A stretch of 55,046 nucleotides of DNA from Acetobacteraceae bacterium (lineage in GTDB: Bacteria; Pseudomonadota; Alphaproteobacteria; Acetobacterales; Acetobacteraceae). The stretch covers positions 77,659 through 132,704 of the forward strand of contig CANGNF010000009.1 in NCBI GenBank assembly GCA_947455205.1, in the 5' to 3' direction. Below, piece by piece: positions 6,436 through 14,179 of this stretch. Under the pieces are notes generated by a model. That model was not told where the DNA came from, did not search any database, and saw only the letters and a program-made list of their open reading frames with translations. Every line of letters begins with the position of its first letter. Positions within the stretch are counted from its first letter, which is position 1. The position numbers were made by a program, and so were the translations under genes.

Positions 6436-7130
6436 AGTGGATTCGCACGGTGGTGCTGTTCAGCAAAGGGGAGGTGGTCTCTTCGACCGACTGGCGACAT
6501 GTCCACGACAGCTATGTCCGGGCGATCCAGATGGTTGATTATCCGAAGGGTACCGGCACCCTTAAGATCCGCAAAAAGAGACTTACCTCCGATGGCTGGC
6601 AGCGGAACGGCGTGTCGTATCTCAAGCAGCGCTTCTTTGGCCATATCGTTGCAGACGAAGGGTGGCAGGCTGAGGTTACACCGGAGATAGGGCTCGGCCA
6701 GCAAGACCCCATTCTAGAGTTTCCCTCGGGAAAGCCATACGACGTGCCTCGGCGATCCTTTGGTGGGTTCGATTTTTTCACAACCGCACCGGGGGGAACA
6801 CGAGTTGCCATAGAATGGGAGACAGGAAATATCTCCTCGTCGCACCGCAGCATGAATAAAATGGTGATCGCGCTTGCGTCCGGACAAATGCAAGTTGGGG
6901 TTTTACTTGTTCCAAGCAGAGCTATGTACCGTAACCTAACTGACCGTATCGGGAACTTCGAAGAACTTCATAGCTATCTGCGAATGTGGCAGAGCCTTGG
7001 TGCGGGTGTCGAACGAGGCCTACTTGCTATCACCGTTGTGGAGCATGACGAAGAAACCGACGATCCGGCTTTGCCGTATTTTCGTATGGGTGCGGACGGG
7101 AACGCGAAAAAGGGGAGGCTTAAACTTTGA
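6432..7130 (+). CDS. BamHI-family type II restriction endonuclease
   Basis: 232 aa, near BamHI's 213. Residues 125-144 contain AIEWETGNISSSHRSMNK, which from memory differs from the BamHI active-site block (MEFETGNISSAHRSMNK) at only a few positions. Downstream NLTDRIGNFEEL matches BamHI's LTDRVTNFEEL. Candidate metal ligands are Asp114 (GGFDFF), Glu128 and Glu130, the D...E-x-E set of this PD-(D/E)xK variant; Lys143 is also kept. The N-terminal 100 residues are much more divergent. It should cut a BamHI-like palindrome such as GGATCC, but the specificity is inferred. It is translationally coupled to the C gene and its end overlaps the convergent methyltransferase gene by 11 bases. Confidence 0.85.
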   Translation: MKWIRTVVLFSKGEVVSSTDWRHVHDSYVRAIQMVDYPKGTGTLKIRKKRLTSDGWQRNGVSYLKQRFFGHIVADEGWQAEVTPEIGLGQQDPILEFPSGKPYDVPRRSFGGFDFFTTAPGGTRVAIEWETGNISSSHRSMNKMVIALASGQMQVGVLLVPSRAMYRNLTDRIGNFEELHSYLRMWQSLGAGVERGLLAITVVEHDEETDDPALPYFRMGADGNAKKGRLKL

Positions 7131-8055
7131 GACGAAGCTCTGTCTGGCCTACGTCGACCGGGCATTCGCACGTCACCATCGGTGTTAGCCGGTAGTCTTT
7201 CGAAAGCGGCTTCCCGGACTTCAGCCGCCGAGCTAGGTCGGCTTCCGTGAAGAGCTTGTTTTTGTTCGACCGGATCAGCTTCAGGTGTTCCCTGTCGCCA
7301 GCGAGATCGTCGAAACGGTCGACGATGTCTTCGCAATGCAGGTCCGAGCCGATCCAGCGCCGCCCTGATAATTCGGCGGCAACGTACGTCGTACCAGATC
7401 CGCCGAACGGGTCGAGCACCACCGAGCCCGGATCACTAGCCATAGTAACAATGCGATCCATCAGTTTAAGGTCAAGCGCGTTCGCAGCGCGCTTCTTATA
7501 TTTCGCGTGACGGACCGGTGGTATATCGGTCCAGACGTCTGATAGATTGACCCCGCTAGGATTCATCTTGTCTTTGTAGCCACCGTAATCTTTCAATTCT
7601 CCACCGCAGTGCCGGCAACAGGTAATCGGCATACGATCTGGATGGAATATATTGGGCTTTTCTCCTTTTACAAAGTAAAGCAATGAGTAATGAGAAGGGT
7701 ATAGCCGGCCGGATATTGGTAGAGAGTACTTTATGTCCACCGTTATCCAGTGCCGAAAGGTGAGTTTATTACCGATGTGCGCTCCAAGTGGAAGGTTCCA
7801 TTTTGGCAGATTCCACAGGAACAGCGACCCTCCGGGCCGAAGAAGGCGGATCATCTCGTCCAGCCAAATCTTGCACCATTGCAGATAGTCCTCGGACGCC
7901 TTCGCATCGTCGATCTTGGACCGGTATGTCTTACCGAGATTGAACGGAGGATCGGCGAAGGCCAGATCCACACTGCTCGTCGGGAGTTCCCGCATCACGG
8001 CAGTGCAGTCGCTTTCGAACAAGGTACCAAGCGGCGTCTGGAGAATGGGAATCAT
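7120..8055 (-). CDS. beta-class DNA methyltransferase of the R-M system
   Basis: 311 aa from ATG 8055, chosen for the GAGGA just upstream; ATG 8064 and a much longer frame exist. The catalytic motif IV, ADPPFNLG, lies near residue 35, and motif I for S-adenosylmethionine, LDPFGGSGTT, lies near 225. This order defines the beta class. Between them is CCRHCGGELKDYGGYKDK, a possible metal knuckle or DNA-contact region. DPPF is commoner in N6-adenine than in N4-cytosine enzymes. It should protect host DNA against the adjacent endonuclease. It is transcribed toward the endonuclease from its own promoter next to the tRNA, allowing expression before the endonuclease. Confidence 0.85.
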   Translation of the reverse strand: MIPILQTPLGTLFESDCTAVMRELPTSSVDLAFADPPFNLGKTYRSKIDDAKASEDYLQWCKIWLDEMIRLLRPGGSLFLWNLPKWNLPLGAHIGNKLTFRHWITVDIKYSLPISGRLYPSHYSLLYFVKGEKPNIFHPDRMPITCCRHCGGELKDYGGYKDKMNPSGVNLSDVWTDIPPVRHAKYKKRAANALDLKLMDRIVTMASDPGSVVLDPFGGSGTTYVAAELSGRRWIGSDLHCEDIVDRFDDLAGDREHLKLIRSNKNKLFTEADLARRLKSGKPLSKDYRLTPMVTCECPVDVGQTELRLKV

Positions 8056-8215
8056 CGTCCTCATTCTGAGGCAGCCCGGTGGCGCTGTCCATGGCCAACA
8101 CGGTAGATCGGCCCACTTCGGGCGTCTGCCCGCAGGCCGCATCGACTCAAACTAGCGGGCAACTTGGGATCGGAAGTTGGGAAACAGCCGCCCTTATGCC
8201 GCAAGCCCTTGAAAT

Positions 8216-8264
8216 TGATGGCGTCCCCTAGGGGATTCGAACCCCTGTTACCGCCGTGAGAGGG
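8216..8264 (-). repeat. attR: 3' part of the intact tRNA-Glu
   Basis: Pairs with 3028-3076 (48 of 49 identical). It covers the tRNA from the anticodon loop to CCA plus three bases, so integration leaves the tRNA complete at this end. Confidence 0.9.
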
Positions 8265-8294
8265 CGGTGTCCTAGGCCTCTAGACGAAGGGGAC
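8219..8294 (-). tRNA. tRNA-Glu (anticodon CUC)
   Basis: 76 bases. The reverse strand begins GTCCCCTTCGTCTAGAGG and ends GGGGACGCCA with CCA encoded. The anticodon loop reads CTCTCAC with CTC as anticodon, and the T loop GGTTCGAATC is standard. It differs from the E. coli tRNA-Glu (UUC) sequence at only a couple of positions. Its 3' half is duplicated at 3028-3076 as the other end of the island. Confidence 0.95.
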
Positions 8295-8349
8295 CCTTCA
8301 GGCAGGCCGCGCTTCTAACCGCCCTTCCGCGGTCGCGCAAGCGCCTGCG

Positions 8350-8631
8350 TTACCGCTGCAGCAGGATTTCTCCAACCACCTGCCGGCGCCTGGTGTCCAG
8401 CAGCAGCACGCGCTCGCCATCGGGCCGCGCCACCAGTAGCGCCAGGCCCTGCTCCGCCGCCGCCACGCCCAGCATCCGGGTGCCCGGCGGCTGGCCTTCC
8501 AGCGCCCAGGGTCCCGGCGGCGCGGCAGTGCCGGCCGAATTCATCCGCTGGACGAGCATCACGCCCAGCGTCACGGTGCCGCCGACAATGAGCAGCCCCA
8601 TCACAACGACCAGTATCTTGAGCGCCCGCAC
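8350..8631 (-). CDS. small membrane protein, DUF6476-like
   Basis: 93 aa from GTG 8631. An internal ATG at 8601 gives 83 aa. One N-terminal membrane segment (ALKILVVVMGLLIVGGTVTL) is followed by a small soluble domain with ARPDGERVLLLDTRRRQVVGEI. This looks like one or two beta-hairpins and matches the DUF6476 proteins found beside rluD in alphaproteobacteria. Function unknown. It is divergent from rluD, and the two coding ends overlap by up to 44 bases depending on starts, so one of the two starts may be shorter than given. Confidence 0.7.
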   Translation of the reverse strand: MRALKILVVVMGLLIVGGTVTLGVMLVQRMNSAGTAAPPGPWALEGQPPGTRMLGVAAAEQGLALLVARPDGERVLLLDTRRRQVVGEILLQR

Positions 8632-9607
8632 CCCACACCCCCCAGAAAGCTTCAGCCACACCGCCACGCCGGAAGACCACGGCCAGCGGCTGGATCGCGT
8701 CATCGCGGTGGCGATAGGTTCGCTGTCGCGCTCCCGCGTCAAGGCATTGATCGACCAAGGGCACCTCAGCCGGGGCGACAAGCCGGTGCGCGACCCCTCG
8801 GAACCCGCCAAGGCCGGGCTCACCTACACCCTCATCCTGCCGCCGCCGGAGCCGGCCACGCCGCAGGCGCAGGACATCCCGCTCACCATCCTGTTCGAGG
8901 ATGCCGACCTGATCGTGCTGAACAAGCCGGCCGGCCTGGTGGTCCACCCGGCGCCGGGCAATGCCGACGGCACCCTGGTCAACGCCCTGCTGGCCCATGC
9001 CGGGGAGGAGTTCTCGGGCATCGGTGGCGAGATGCGGCCGGGAATCGTCCACCGGCTGGACAAGGACACCAGCGGCATCATGGTCGTCGCCAAGTCGGAC
9101 CGCGCCCACCGCACTCTCTCGGAAAACTTCGCCACCCGCGACCTGGACCGCAGCTACCTGGCGCTGGTCTGGGGCCTGCCGACGCCGGCCGCCGGCCAGA
9201 TCGAGGGCGCCATCGGCCGGCACCAGACCGACCGCAAGCGCATGGCCGTGGTCACCCGCGGCGGCAAGGCGGCGCTGACCCACTACACCACCCTCAGCGC
9301 CTGGGCCGAGGGGTGCGCCCTGCTGCGCTGCAAGCTGGCCACCGGGCGGACCCACCAGATCCGGGTACATCTCGCGACAAAGGGAAACCCCCTGGTGGGG
9401 GACCCGGTCTACCTTCGGCGCGTCCCGACCGGCGCCCGCACCCTGCCGGCGGCGGCGCGGGAGACGCTGCTGGCCTTCCCACGGCAGGCCCTGCACGCGG
9501 AAACCCTAGGGTTTCGGCACCCTGTGACCGGGCAGCCGCTCAGCTTCAGCGCCCCGCCGCCGCCCGACATGGCGGCCCTGATTGATGCTCTCGGTGACGC
9601 GATGTAA
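8588..9607 (+). CDS. rluD: RluA/RluD-family pseudouridine synthase
   Basis: 339 aa from ATG 8588; TTG 8618 is an alternative with less overlap to the divergent gene. An S4-like RNA-binding segment (HGQRLDRVIAVAIGSLSRSRVK, split here) opens the protein. The catalytic domain follows with HRLDKDTSGIMVVAK, whose Asp attacks uridine, and GRTHQIRVHLA near the end. RluD isomerises uridines in helix 69 of 23S rRNA. RluA/RluC-type substrates cannot be excluded, though this place next to rpoH is usual for rluD. A hairpin terminator follows 10 bases after the stop. Confidence 0.85.
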   Translation: MSSPITTTSILSARTPHPPESFSHTATPEDHGQRLDRVIAVAIGSLSRSRVKALIDQGHLSRGDKPVRDPSEPAKAGLTYTLILPPPEPATPQAQDIPLTILFEDADLIVLNKPAGLVVHPAPGNADGTLVNALLAHAGEEFSGIGGEMRPGIVHRLDKDTSGIMVVAKSDRAHRTLSENFATRDLDRSYLALVWGLPTPAAGQIEGAIGRHQTDRKRMAVVTRGGKAALTHYTTLSAWAEGCALLRCKLATGRTHQIRVHLATKGNPLVGDPVYLRRVPTGARTLPAAARETLLAFPRQALHAETLGFRHPVTGQPLSFSAPPPPDMAALIDALGDAM

Positions 9608-9616
9608 CCGTCAGTA

Positions 9617-9639
9617 ACCGACCCCCGGGGTTGGTTTTT
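9617..9639 (+). terminator. intrinsic terminator after rluD
   Basis: ACCGACC (9617-9623) pairs with GGTTGGT (9629-9635) around a CCCGG loop and is followed by a T run. It starts 10 bases after the rluD stop. Confidence 0.65.
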
Positions 9640-9640
9640 C

Positions 9641-9669
9641 TTGCGGCGCGGCGGGCATTCCAGTACAAG
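9641..9669 (+). promoter_or_regulatory. possible vegetative promoter of rpoH
   Basis: TTGCGG (9641-9646), a 17-base spacer and TACAAG (9664-9669) fit a sigma-70-type promoter about 180 bases before the rpoH start. It sits right after the rluD terminator. The long leader contains a CCCCG...CGGGG hairpin near 9723-9738. Confidence 0.4.
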
Positions 9670-9849
9670 TGCTCTCGGCAGCGTTCCCCTGGGTGCCGAC
9701 AATGCCCGGCGCCGCAACCTCGCCCCGACGTGACCGGGGCCTGCGCGGCCGGGTGGGCCTGGGAAACGTTTGAACTGCCATGATCAGTCGCTGGTCCGAC
9801 CGCCGCCGTCACGGGGTGGGTTCGCCGGCGCAGGAGGCAGATAACCCCG

Positions 9850-10734
9850 ATGGCTTCCACGCTTTCGATACCGATGGCCCCCGAGGGCAACCTTTCCCGC
9901 TACCTGCAGGACATCCGCAAATTCCCCATGCTGACGCCGGACGAGGAACTCTCGTTGGCGAAGCGCTGGAAGGAAGCCGGCGATGAGCCAGCGGCCCACA
10001 AGCTCGTCACCTCGCACCTGCGCCTGGTTGCCAAGATCGCCATGGGCTATCGCGGCTACGGCCTGCCGGTGGGTGAGCTGATCAGCGAAGGCAACGTTGG
10101 CATGATGCAGGCGGTGAAGCGCTTCGACCCGGAGCGCGGCTTCCGCTTGGCCACCTACGCCATGTGGTGGATCCGCGCCGCGATTCAAGAATACATTCTG
10201 CACAGCTGGTCCCTGGTGAAGATGGGCACCACCGCCGCGCAGAAGAAGCTGTTCTTCAACCTGCGCCGGCTGAAGGGCCAGATGGCCGCGCTGGAGGAAG
10301 GCGACCTGCAGCCCGAGCAGGTGGCCAAGATCGCCCACTCGCTCCAGGTGCCGGAGCAGGACGTGATCAGCATGAACCGCCGCCTGGCGAGTTCCGACCA
10401 CAGCCTGAACGCCCCCGTCCGCGCCGACAGCGAGGGCGAGTGGCAGGACTGGCTGGTCGACGACCAGGAGACGCAGGAGGAGGAGCTTGCCGAGCGGGAG
10501 GACATGTCCAACCGCCGCCAGCTGCTGAACCACGCGCTGAAGACGCTGAATGACCGCGAGCGCCACATCCTGATCGAGCGCCGCCTGAAGGACGAGGCGA
10601 CGACGTTGGAGGAGCTTTCGCAGCAGTACAGCATCAGCCGCGAACGCGTCCGCCAGATCGAGGTGCGCGCCTTCGAGAAGCTGCAGAAGAGCATGAAGCA
10701 GCAGATCGTCGAGCGTCGGCTCGCGGTTGACTGA
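9850..10734 (+). CDS. rpoH: RNA polymerase heat-shock sigma factor RpoH (sigma-32)
   Basis: 294 aa with AGGAGG upstream of ATG 9850. Region 1.2 (SRYLQDIRKFPMLTPDEEL), region 2 (HLRLVAKIAMGYRGYGLPV, ATYAMWWIRAAIQEYIL), an RpoH-box-like stretch (QKKLFFNLRRLKGQM) and region 4 HTH (LEELSQQYSISRERVRQIE) are all present. The QKKLFFNLR box separates RpoH from RpoD and RpoS. It directs polymerase to heat-shock promoters. The gene stands alone between terminators. The 240-base leader could fold and affect translation, but no clear ROSE element or thermometer was identified. The last residues are repeated in DNA just after the stop. Confidence 0.95.
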   Translation: MASTLSIPMAPEGNLSRYLQDIRKFPMLTPDEELSLAKRWKEAGDEPAAHKLVTSHLRLVAKIAMGYRGYGLPVGELISEGNVGMMQAVKRFDPERGFRLATYAMWWIRAAIQEYILHSWSLVKMGTTAAQKKLFFNLRRLKGQMAALEEGDLQPEQVAKIAHSLQVPEQDVISMNRRLASSDHSLNAPVRADSEGEWQDWLVDDQETQEEELAEREDMSNRRQLLNHALKTLNDRERHILIERRLKDEATTLEELSQQYSISRERVRQIEVRAFEKLQKSMKQQIVERRLAVD

Positions 10735-10761
10735 CCAGCGTAGGCTCGCGGTGGACTGAGC
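10712..10761 (+). repeat. 25-bp imperfect tandem duplication at the rpoH 3' end
   Basis: 10712-10736 and 10737-10761 match in 22 of 25 bases. The first copy encodes the last residues and stop of RpoH; the second lies in the untranslated tail and keeps a similar GGACTGA. Confidence 0.6.
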
Positions 10762-10798
10762 CAGGGGTCGGCGACTGCCAACCGACCGCCATTCCCAG

Positions 10799-10826
10799 GG
10801 GGCGCCGTTCCGCGGCGCCCCTTTTT
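10799..10826 (+). terminator. intrinsic terminator after rpoH
   Basis: GGGGCGCCG (10799-10807) pairs with CGGCGCCCC (10813-10821) around a five-base loop and is followed by five T. It is a strong rho-independent terminator 65 bases after the rpoH stop. Confidence 0.85.
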
Positions 10827-10945
10827 CGTACGCGTTGATGTAAACTTGCCGTGCTGCCGGTGCCGCGGCATTGCACCGTGGCCGTCGCCGGGGGAAAGCC
10901 GGTACGGAAGCATCATGTCGGGCTCGGGGGCATCGCATCTCTGCC

Positions 10946-13567
10946 ATGACCGATCAGGCGGCCGGACCGTCACGCTGGCCTGACCGCCTGCTGCGCAGGC
11001 TGCGCCAGGCCCGCGGCGTGCGCAGCTGGCTGTTCCTGCTGGCGCTCGGCACCCTGCTGCCGTCGCTCTGCATCGGTGGCGCCGCCGCCTGGCTGGCCGT
11101 CAACGGCAACCGCCGCATCGCCGAGGCGCGCCTGCAGGACACCGCCCGCGCCCTGGCCCTGGCGGTGGACCGCCAGATCGGCGAGCACATCTCCGCCCTG
11201 GTCACCCTGGCCGCCACCCCGGCGCTGGATTCGGACCCCGCCGACATCCCCAGCCTGCGCCAGGGGGCCGAGGCCATGGCCCGCCAGTTCGGCACCGCCG
11301 TGGTGCTGCGCGGCCCGGCGCCGGAATTCCAGCTGATGTTCAGCACGCGCCAGCCGGGCGTCAGCCCGCGCCGCCTCGGCACCCCCAGCCTGGTCAACAG
11401 CGCGGTGCCACGCGCGCTGGAAACCGGCCGTCCCGCGGTCAGCGACCTGGTCATGATCGGCAACGGAGGGGAGCCGAACCTCGGCGTCTTCGTGCCGGTG
11501 ATGCGCGACGGCGAGGCGCGCTTCGGCCTGGGCGCCATCCTCACCCCGCAGCGCCTGTCGCGGCTGCTGGCGGAGCCGGGCCAGGGCGGCGGCCTGACCG
11601 CCACCATCACCGACACCCAGGGCATCATCATCGCCCGCTCACGCGACCTGGATGCCCTGCTGGGCCAGCGCCGGCCTAGCCGGCCGCAGCCGCTGCCGGA
11701 CGGCGCCGGCATCGTCAACGGCCGCGGCATCCTCAGCAGCCAGGACGTGCGGATCGCCTATTCCGGCATCGCCTCGGCGCCGGGCTGGACCCTGTGGGTG
11801 GCGCAGCCGGAGGCAACGCTGGCCGCCACCTGGCAACGCCCGGCGCTGCTGCTCGGCCTGGGCACCGCGGCGGCGCTGGCGCTGGCCACGCTGTTCTCCG
11901 TGCTGATCGCCCGCCGCATCATCCGCCCGCTGGACCAGCTGGCCGGCCTGGCGGAGGCGAGTTCCGCCAGCGCCGGCGCCGGCCCGCCGCTGGCCGCCAT
12001 TCCGCCCACCCGCGTGGCCGAGCTGGAGCGCCTGCGCGCGGCGCTGGACGGCGCCGACCGCGCCATGCGCCAGCACCTGGCCTCGGAGCAGGAGGCGCAT
12101 GCGGCGCTGCGCGACAGCGAGGCGCGGTTCCGTGCCATGGCCGACAACATCCCGCAGCTGGCCTGGATGGCGCGGCCGGATGGCTGGCTGTTCTGGTACA
12201 ACCAGCGTTGGTACGACTACACCGGCACCACGCTGGACCAGATGCAGGGCTGGGGCTGGCGCAAGGTGCACCACCCCGACCACCTCGCCCGGGTGACCCT
12301 GCATTTCCGTGAGAAGGTGCAGGCCGGCGAACCGTGGGAGGACACCTTCCCGCTGCGCGGCCGCACCGGGGAATGGCGCTGGTACCTCTCCCGCGCGCTG
12401 CCCATCCGCGACCCTGCCGGCCAGGTGGTGCTGTGGTTCGGCACCAATACCGACATCACCGCCCAGCGCGAGGCCGAGGCCGCCCTGGCCACCAGCGAGG
12501 AGCGCCTGCGCCTGGCCATCGACAGCACCGGCCTGGCGATCGTGGACGCCGACCTGGACACCGGCGAGGCGGTGGCGACGCCCAACATCTTCGCCTCCCG
12601 CGGGTTGCCGGTGCCGGAGGAGGGCCGCACCACGCTGGACGCCCTGCGCGCCACGGTCCACCCGGACGACCTGGCCGGGGTGCTGGCCGAGGCGGCGCGG
12701 GCCGAGGCCGAGGGCCGCCGGGCGCACAGCATCCATCGCATCCTGCGCGCCGATGACCGGGCGCTGCGCTGGATGGAGGTGATCGGCAAGGTGGGCACCG
12801 AGGCCGATGGCCGGCGCCGCCTGGTGGCGGTGCAGCTGGATGTCAGCGACCGCATCGCCGCCGAGGAGCAGCGCCTGCTGCTGATGCGGGAGGTGGACCA
12901 CCGCGCCAAGAACGTGCTGGCCGTGGTGCAGGCCCTGCTGGCGCTGACCCCGACCGAGGGCCTGGACGCCCGCCGCTTCGCCGAGGCCGTGGGCAGCCGG
13001 GTCGCCGCCATGGCCCGCGCCCATGCGCTGCTGGCGCGGGAACGCTGGGTGGGCGCGGATCTGCGGACGCTGGCCGAGGAGGAGCTGGCGCCCTACGCCG
13101 CCGACCGCAACCGCGCGGTGGAGTTGGAAGGCCCGGCGCTGCGCCTGCCCGCCGGGCTGGCCCAACCGCTTTCCCTGGTGCTGCATGAGCTGGCCACCAA
13201 CGCCGCCAAGTACGGCGCCCTGTCGCAGCCGGAGGGCCGGGTGAAGGTCAGCTGGTCCAACCAGGGCGGCCAGCTGTGCCTGCTGTGGCAGGAATCTGGT
13301 GGGCCGGCGCTGGCCGGGCCACCCCGGCGCCTGGGCTTCGGCTCCCGCCTGGTGGAGCGGACGCTGCGCCACCAGCTGCGCGGCCGCGCCCACTTCGACT
13401 GGCCGCTGGACGGGCTGCGCTGCACGCTGACGGTGCCGCTGCCGCAACCAGCACCGCCGGCCGCCATGGTCGGCAGCGGTGCGGCCGGGGCCGCCGCCGG
13501 GCCGCTGCCGGCCACCGCGGCCGGCGTGGTCGCCCCGGTGCCGGCCAATGATATCGCCCGCGAATGA
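10946..13567 (+). CDS. membrane sensor histidine kinase, HWE family, with two PAS domains
   Basis: 873 aa from ATG 10946. The first TM is near residues 23-45. A periplasmic sensor of about 250 residues follows (dCache-like: LGVFVPVMRDGEARFGLGAIL, WTLWVAQPE), then a second TM (about 290-312) with a HAMP linker (RRIIRPLDQLAGLAE). Two PAS/PAC units come next, the first with FRAMADNIPQLAWMARPDGW, the second starting near SEERLRLAIDSTG. The kinase core has REVDHRAKNVLAVVQALL with the phospho-His, HELATNAAKYGALS and WQESGGP, the marks of the HWE/HisKA_2 family. Such kinases signal to response regulators in general stress or light responses. No regulator is adjacent, so the partner is elsewhere. Confidence 0.88.
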   Translation: MTDQAAGPSRWPDRLLRRLRQARGVRSWLFLLALGTLLPSLCIGGAAAWLAVNGNRRIAEARLQDTARALALAVDRQIGEHISALVTLAATPALDSDPADIPSLRQGAEAMARQFGTAVVLRGPAPEFQLMFSTRQPGVSPRRLGTPSLVNSAVPRALETGRPAVSDLVMIGNGGEPNLGVFVPVMRDGEARFGLGAILTPQRLSRLLAEPGQGGGLTATITDTQGIIIARSRDLDALLGQRRPSRPQPLPDGAGIVNGRGILSSQDVRIAYSGIASAPGWTLWVAQPEATLAATWQRPALLLGLGTAAALALATLFSVLIARRIIRPLDQLAGLAEASSASAGAGPPLAAIPPTRVAELERLRAALDGADRAMRQHLASEQEAHAALRDSEARFRAMADNIPQLAWMARPDGWLFWYNQRWYDYTGTTLDQMQGWGWRKVHHPDHLARVTLHFREKVQAGEPWEDTFPLRGRTGEWRWYLSRALPIRDPAGQVVLWFGTNTDITAQREAEAALATSEERLRLAIDSTGLAIVDADLDTGEAVATPNIFASRGLPVPEEGRTTLDALRATVHPDDLAGVLAEAARAEAEGRRAHSIHRILRADDRALRWMEVIGKVGTEADGRRRLVAVQLDVSDRIAAEEQRLLLMREVDHRAKNVLAVVQALLALTPTEGLDARRFAEAVGSRVAAMARAHALLARERWVGADLRTLAEEELAPYAADRNRAVELEGPALRLPAGLAQPLSLVLHELATNAAKYGALSQPEGRVKVSWSNQGGQLCLLWQESGGPALAGPPRRLGFGSRLVERTLRHQLRGRAHFDWPLDGLRCTLTVPLPQPAPPAAMVGSGAAGAAAGPLPATAAGVVAPVPANDIARE

Positions 13568-13637
13568 GCCTCATGCCGGCGACGGATTGGCCTTGCCGGC
13601 CCCGATGCGCCACATGCCCGGCAACAGGAGAGCCCGC

Positions 13638-14123
13638 ATGTCCCACGTCCCCGCCCACCCCAAGCTGCGCATCGGCCATGTCCACCTGAAGGTGGCGGAC
13701 CTGGAGCGCGGCCTGCTGTTCTGGCGCGACCTGCTGGGCCTGCAGGAAACCCAGCGCATGCAGGGCGCGGTGTTCCTCTCGGCCGGCGGCTACCACCACC
13801 ACATTGCGCTGAACACCTGGGAAAGCGCCGGCGGCCGCCCGGCCGGGCGCGGCTTCACCGGGCTGTATCATGTCGCCCTGCTGTACCCGGACCGCCCTGC
13901 CCTGGCGACCGCGCTGAAGCGCCTGGTGGAGGCCCGCTACCCGCTGGAAGGCGCCGGCGACCATGGTGTTTCGGAAGCGATCTACCTGCGCGACCCCGAC
14001 GGCAACGGGGTGGAGCTGTACCGCGACCGCCCCTACGACGAATGGCCGCGCGACGAGCACGGCAACCTGGCCATGACCAGCGAGCCGGTGGACCTGCGTG
14101 CCCTGCTGGCCGAGGCGGAGTAG
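13638..14123 (+). CDS. VOC-family dioxygenase/glyoxalase-like protein
   Basis: 161 aa. ATG 13638 follows CAGGAG. It is a single VOC domain of two beta-alpha-beta-beta-beta units. GHVHLKVADLERGLLFWRD supplies the first metal His, YHVALLYPD the second region, and YLRDPDGNGVELYRDRP the Glu ligand. GGYHHHIALNTW in the middle is typical of catechol-2,3-dioxygenase-like CatE proteins. It probably binds Fe(II) or another divalent metal and acts on an aromatic or small reactive substrate, which cannot be named from sequence. It lies between a sensor kinase and a membrane protein with separate ribosome-binding sites. Confidence 0.8.
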   Translation: MSHVPAHPKLRIGHVHLKVADLERGLLFWRDLLGLQETQRMQGAVFLSAGGYHHHIALNTWESAGGRPAGRGFTGLYHVALLYPDRPALATALKRLVEARYPLEGAGDHGVSEAIYLRDPDGNGVELYRDRPYDEWPRDEHGNLAMTSEPVDLRALLAEAE

Positions 14124-14179
14124 CAGCCTCCTGCCGGGGCGGACGCCCGCCCCTTGCATATGCTGCATCGCAGCACGAT

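Larger units (their letters stand above)
3028..8264. mobile_element. tRNA-Glu genomic island carrying a BamHI-type restriction-modification system
   Basis: Repeats of 49 bp at 3028-3076 and 8216-8264 bound the region; one repeat plus the interior is 5,188 bp. Gene order is tyrosine integrase (next to attL), excisionase-like HTH protein, HUH Rep-like protein, C protein, endonuclease, and convergent methyltransferase (next to the intact tRNA). Base composition and codon use are clearly more AT-rich than the flanks. The integrase, the repeat pair and the tRNA target are standard for integrative elements. No conjugation genes are present, so transfer would need help from another element or from phage. 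Confidence 0.88.

Noticed and set aside
8315..9496. 393-codon minus frame over rluD
   Set aside because: The plus strand encodes a complete pseudouridine synthase; the minus frame has no domain.
11639..13447. 602-codon open frame on the minus strand
   Set aside because: It is opposite the HWE kinase and contains only Gln/His/Arg-rich sequence.
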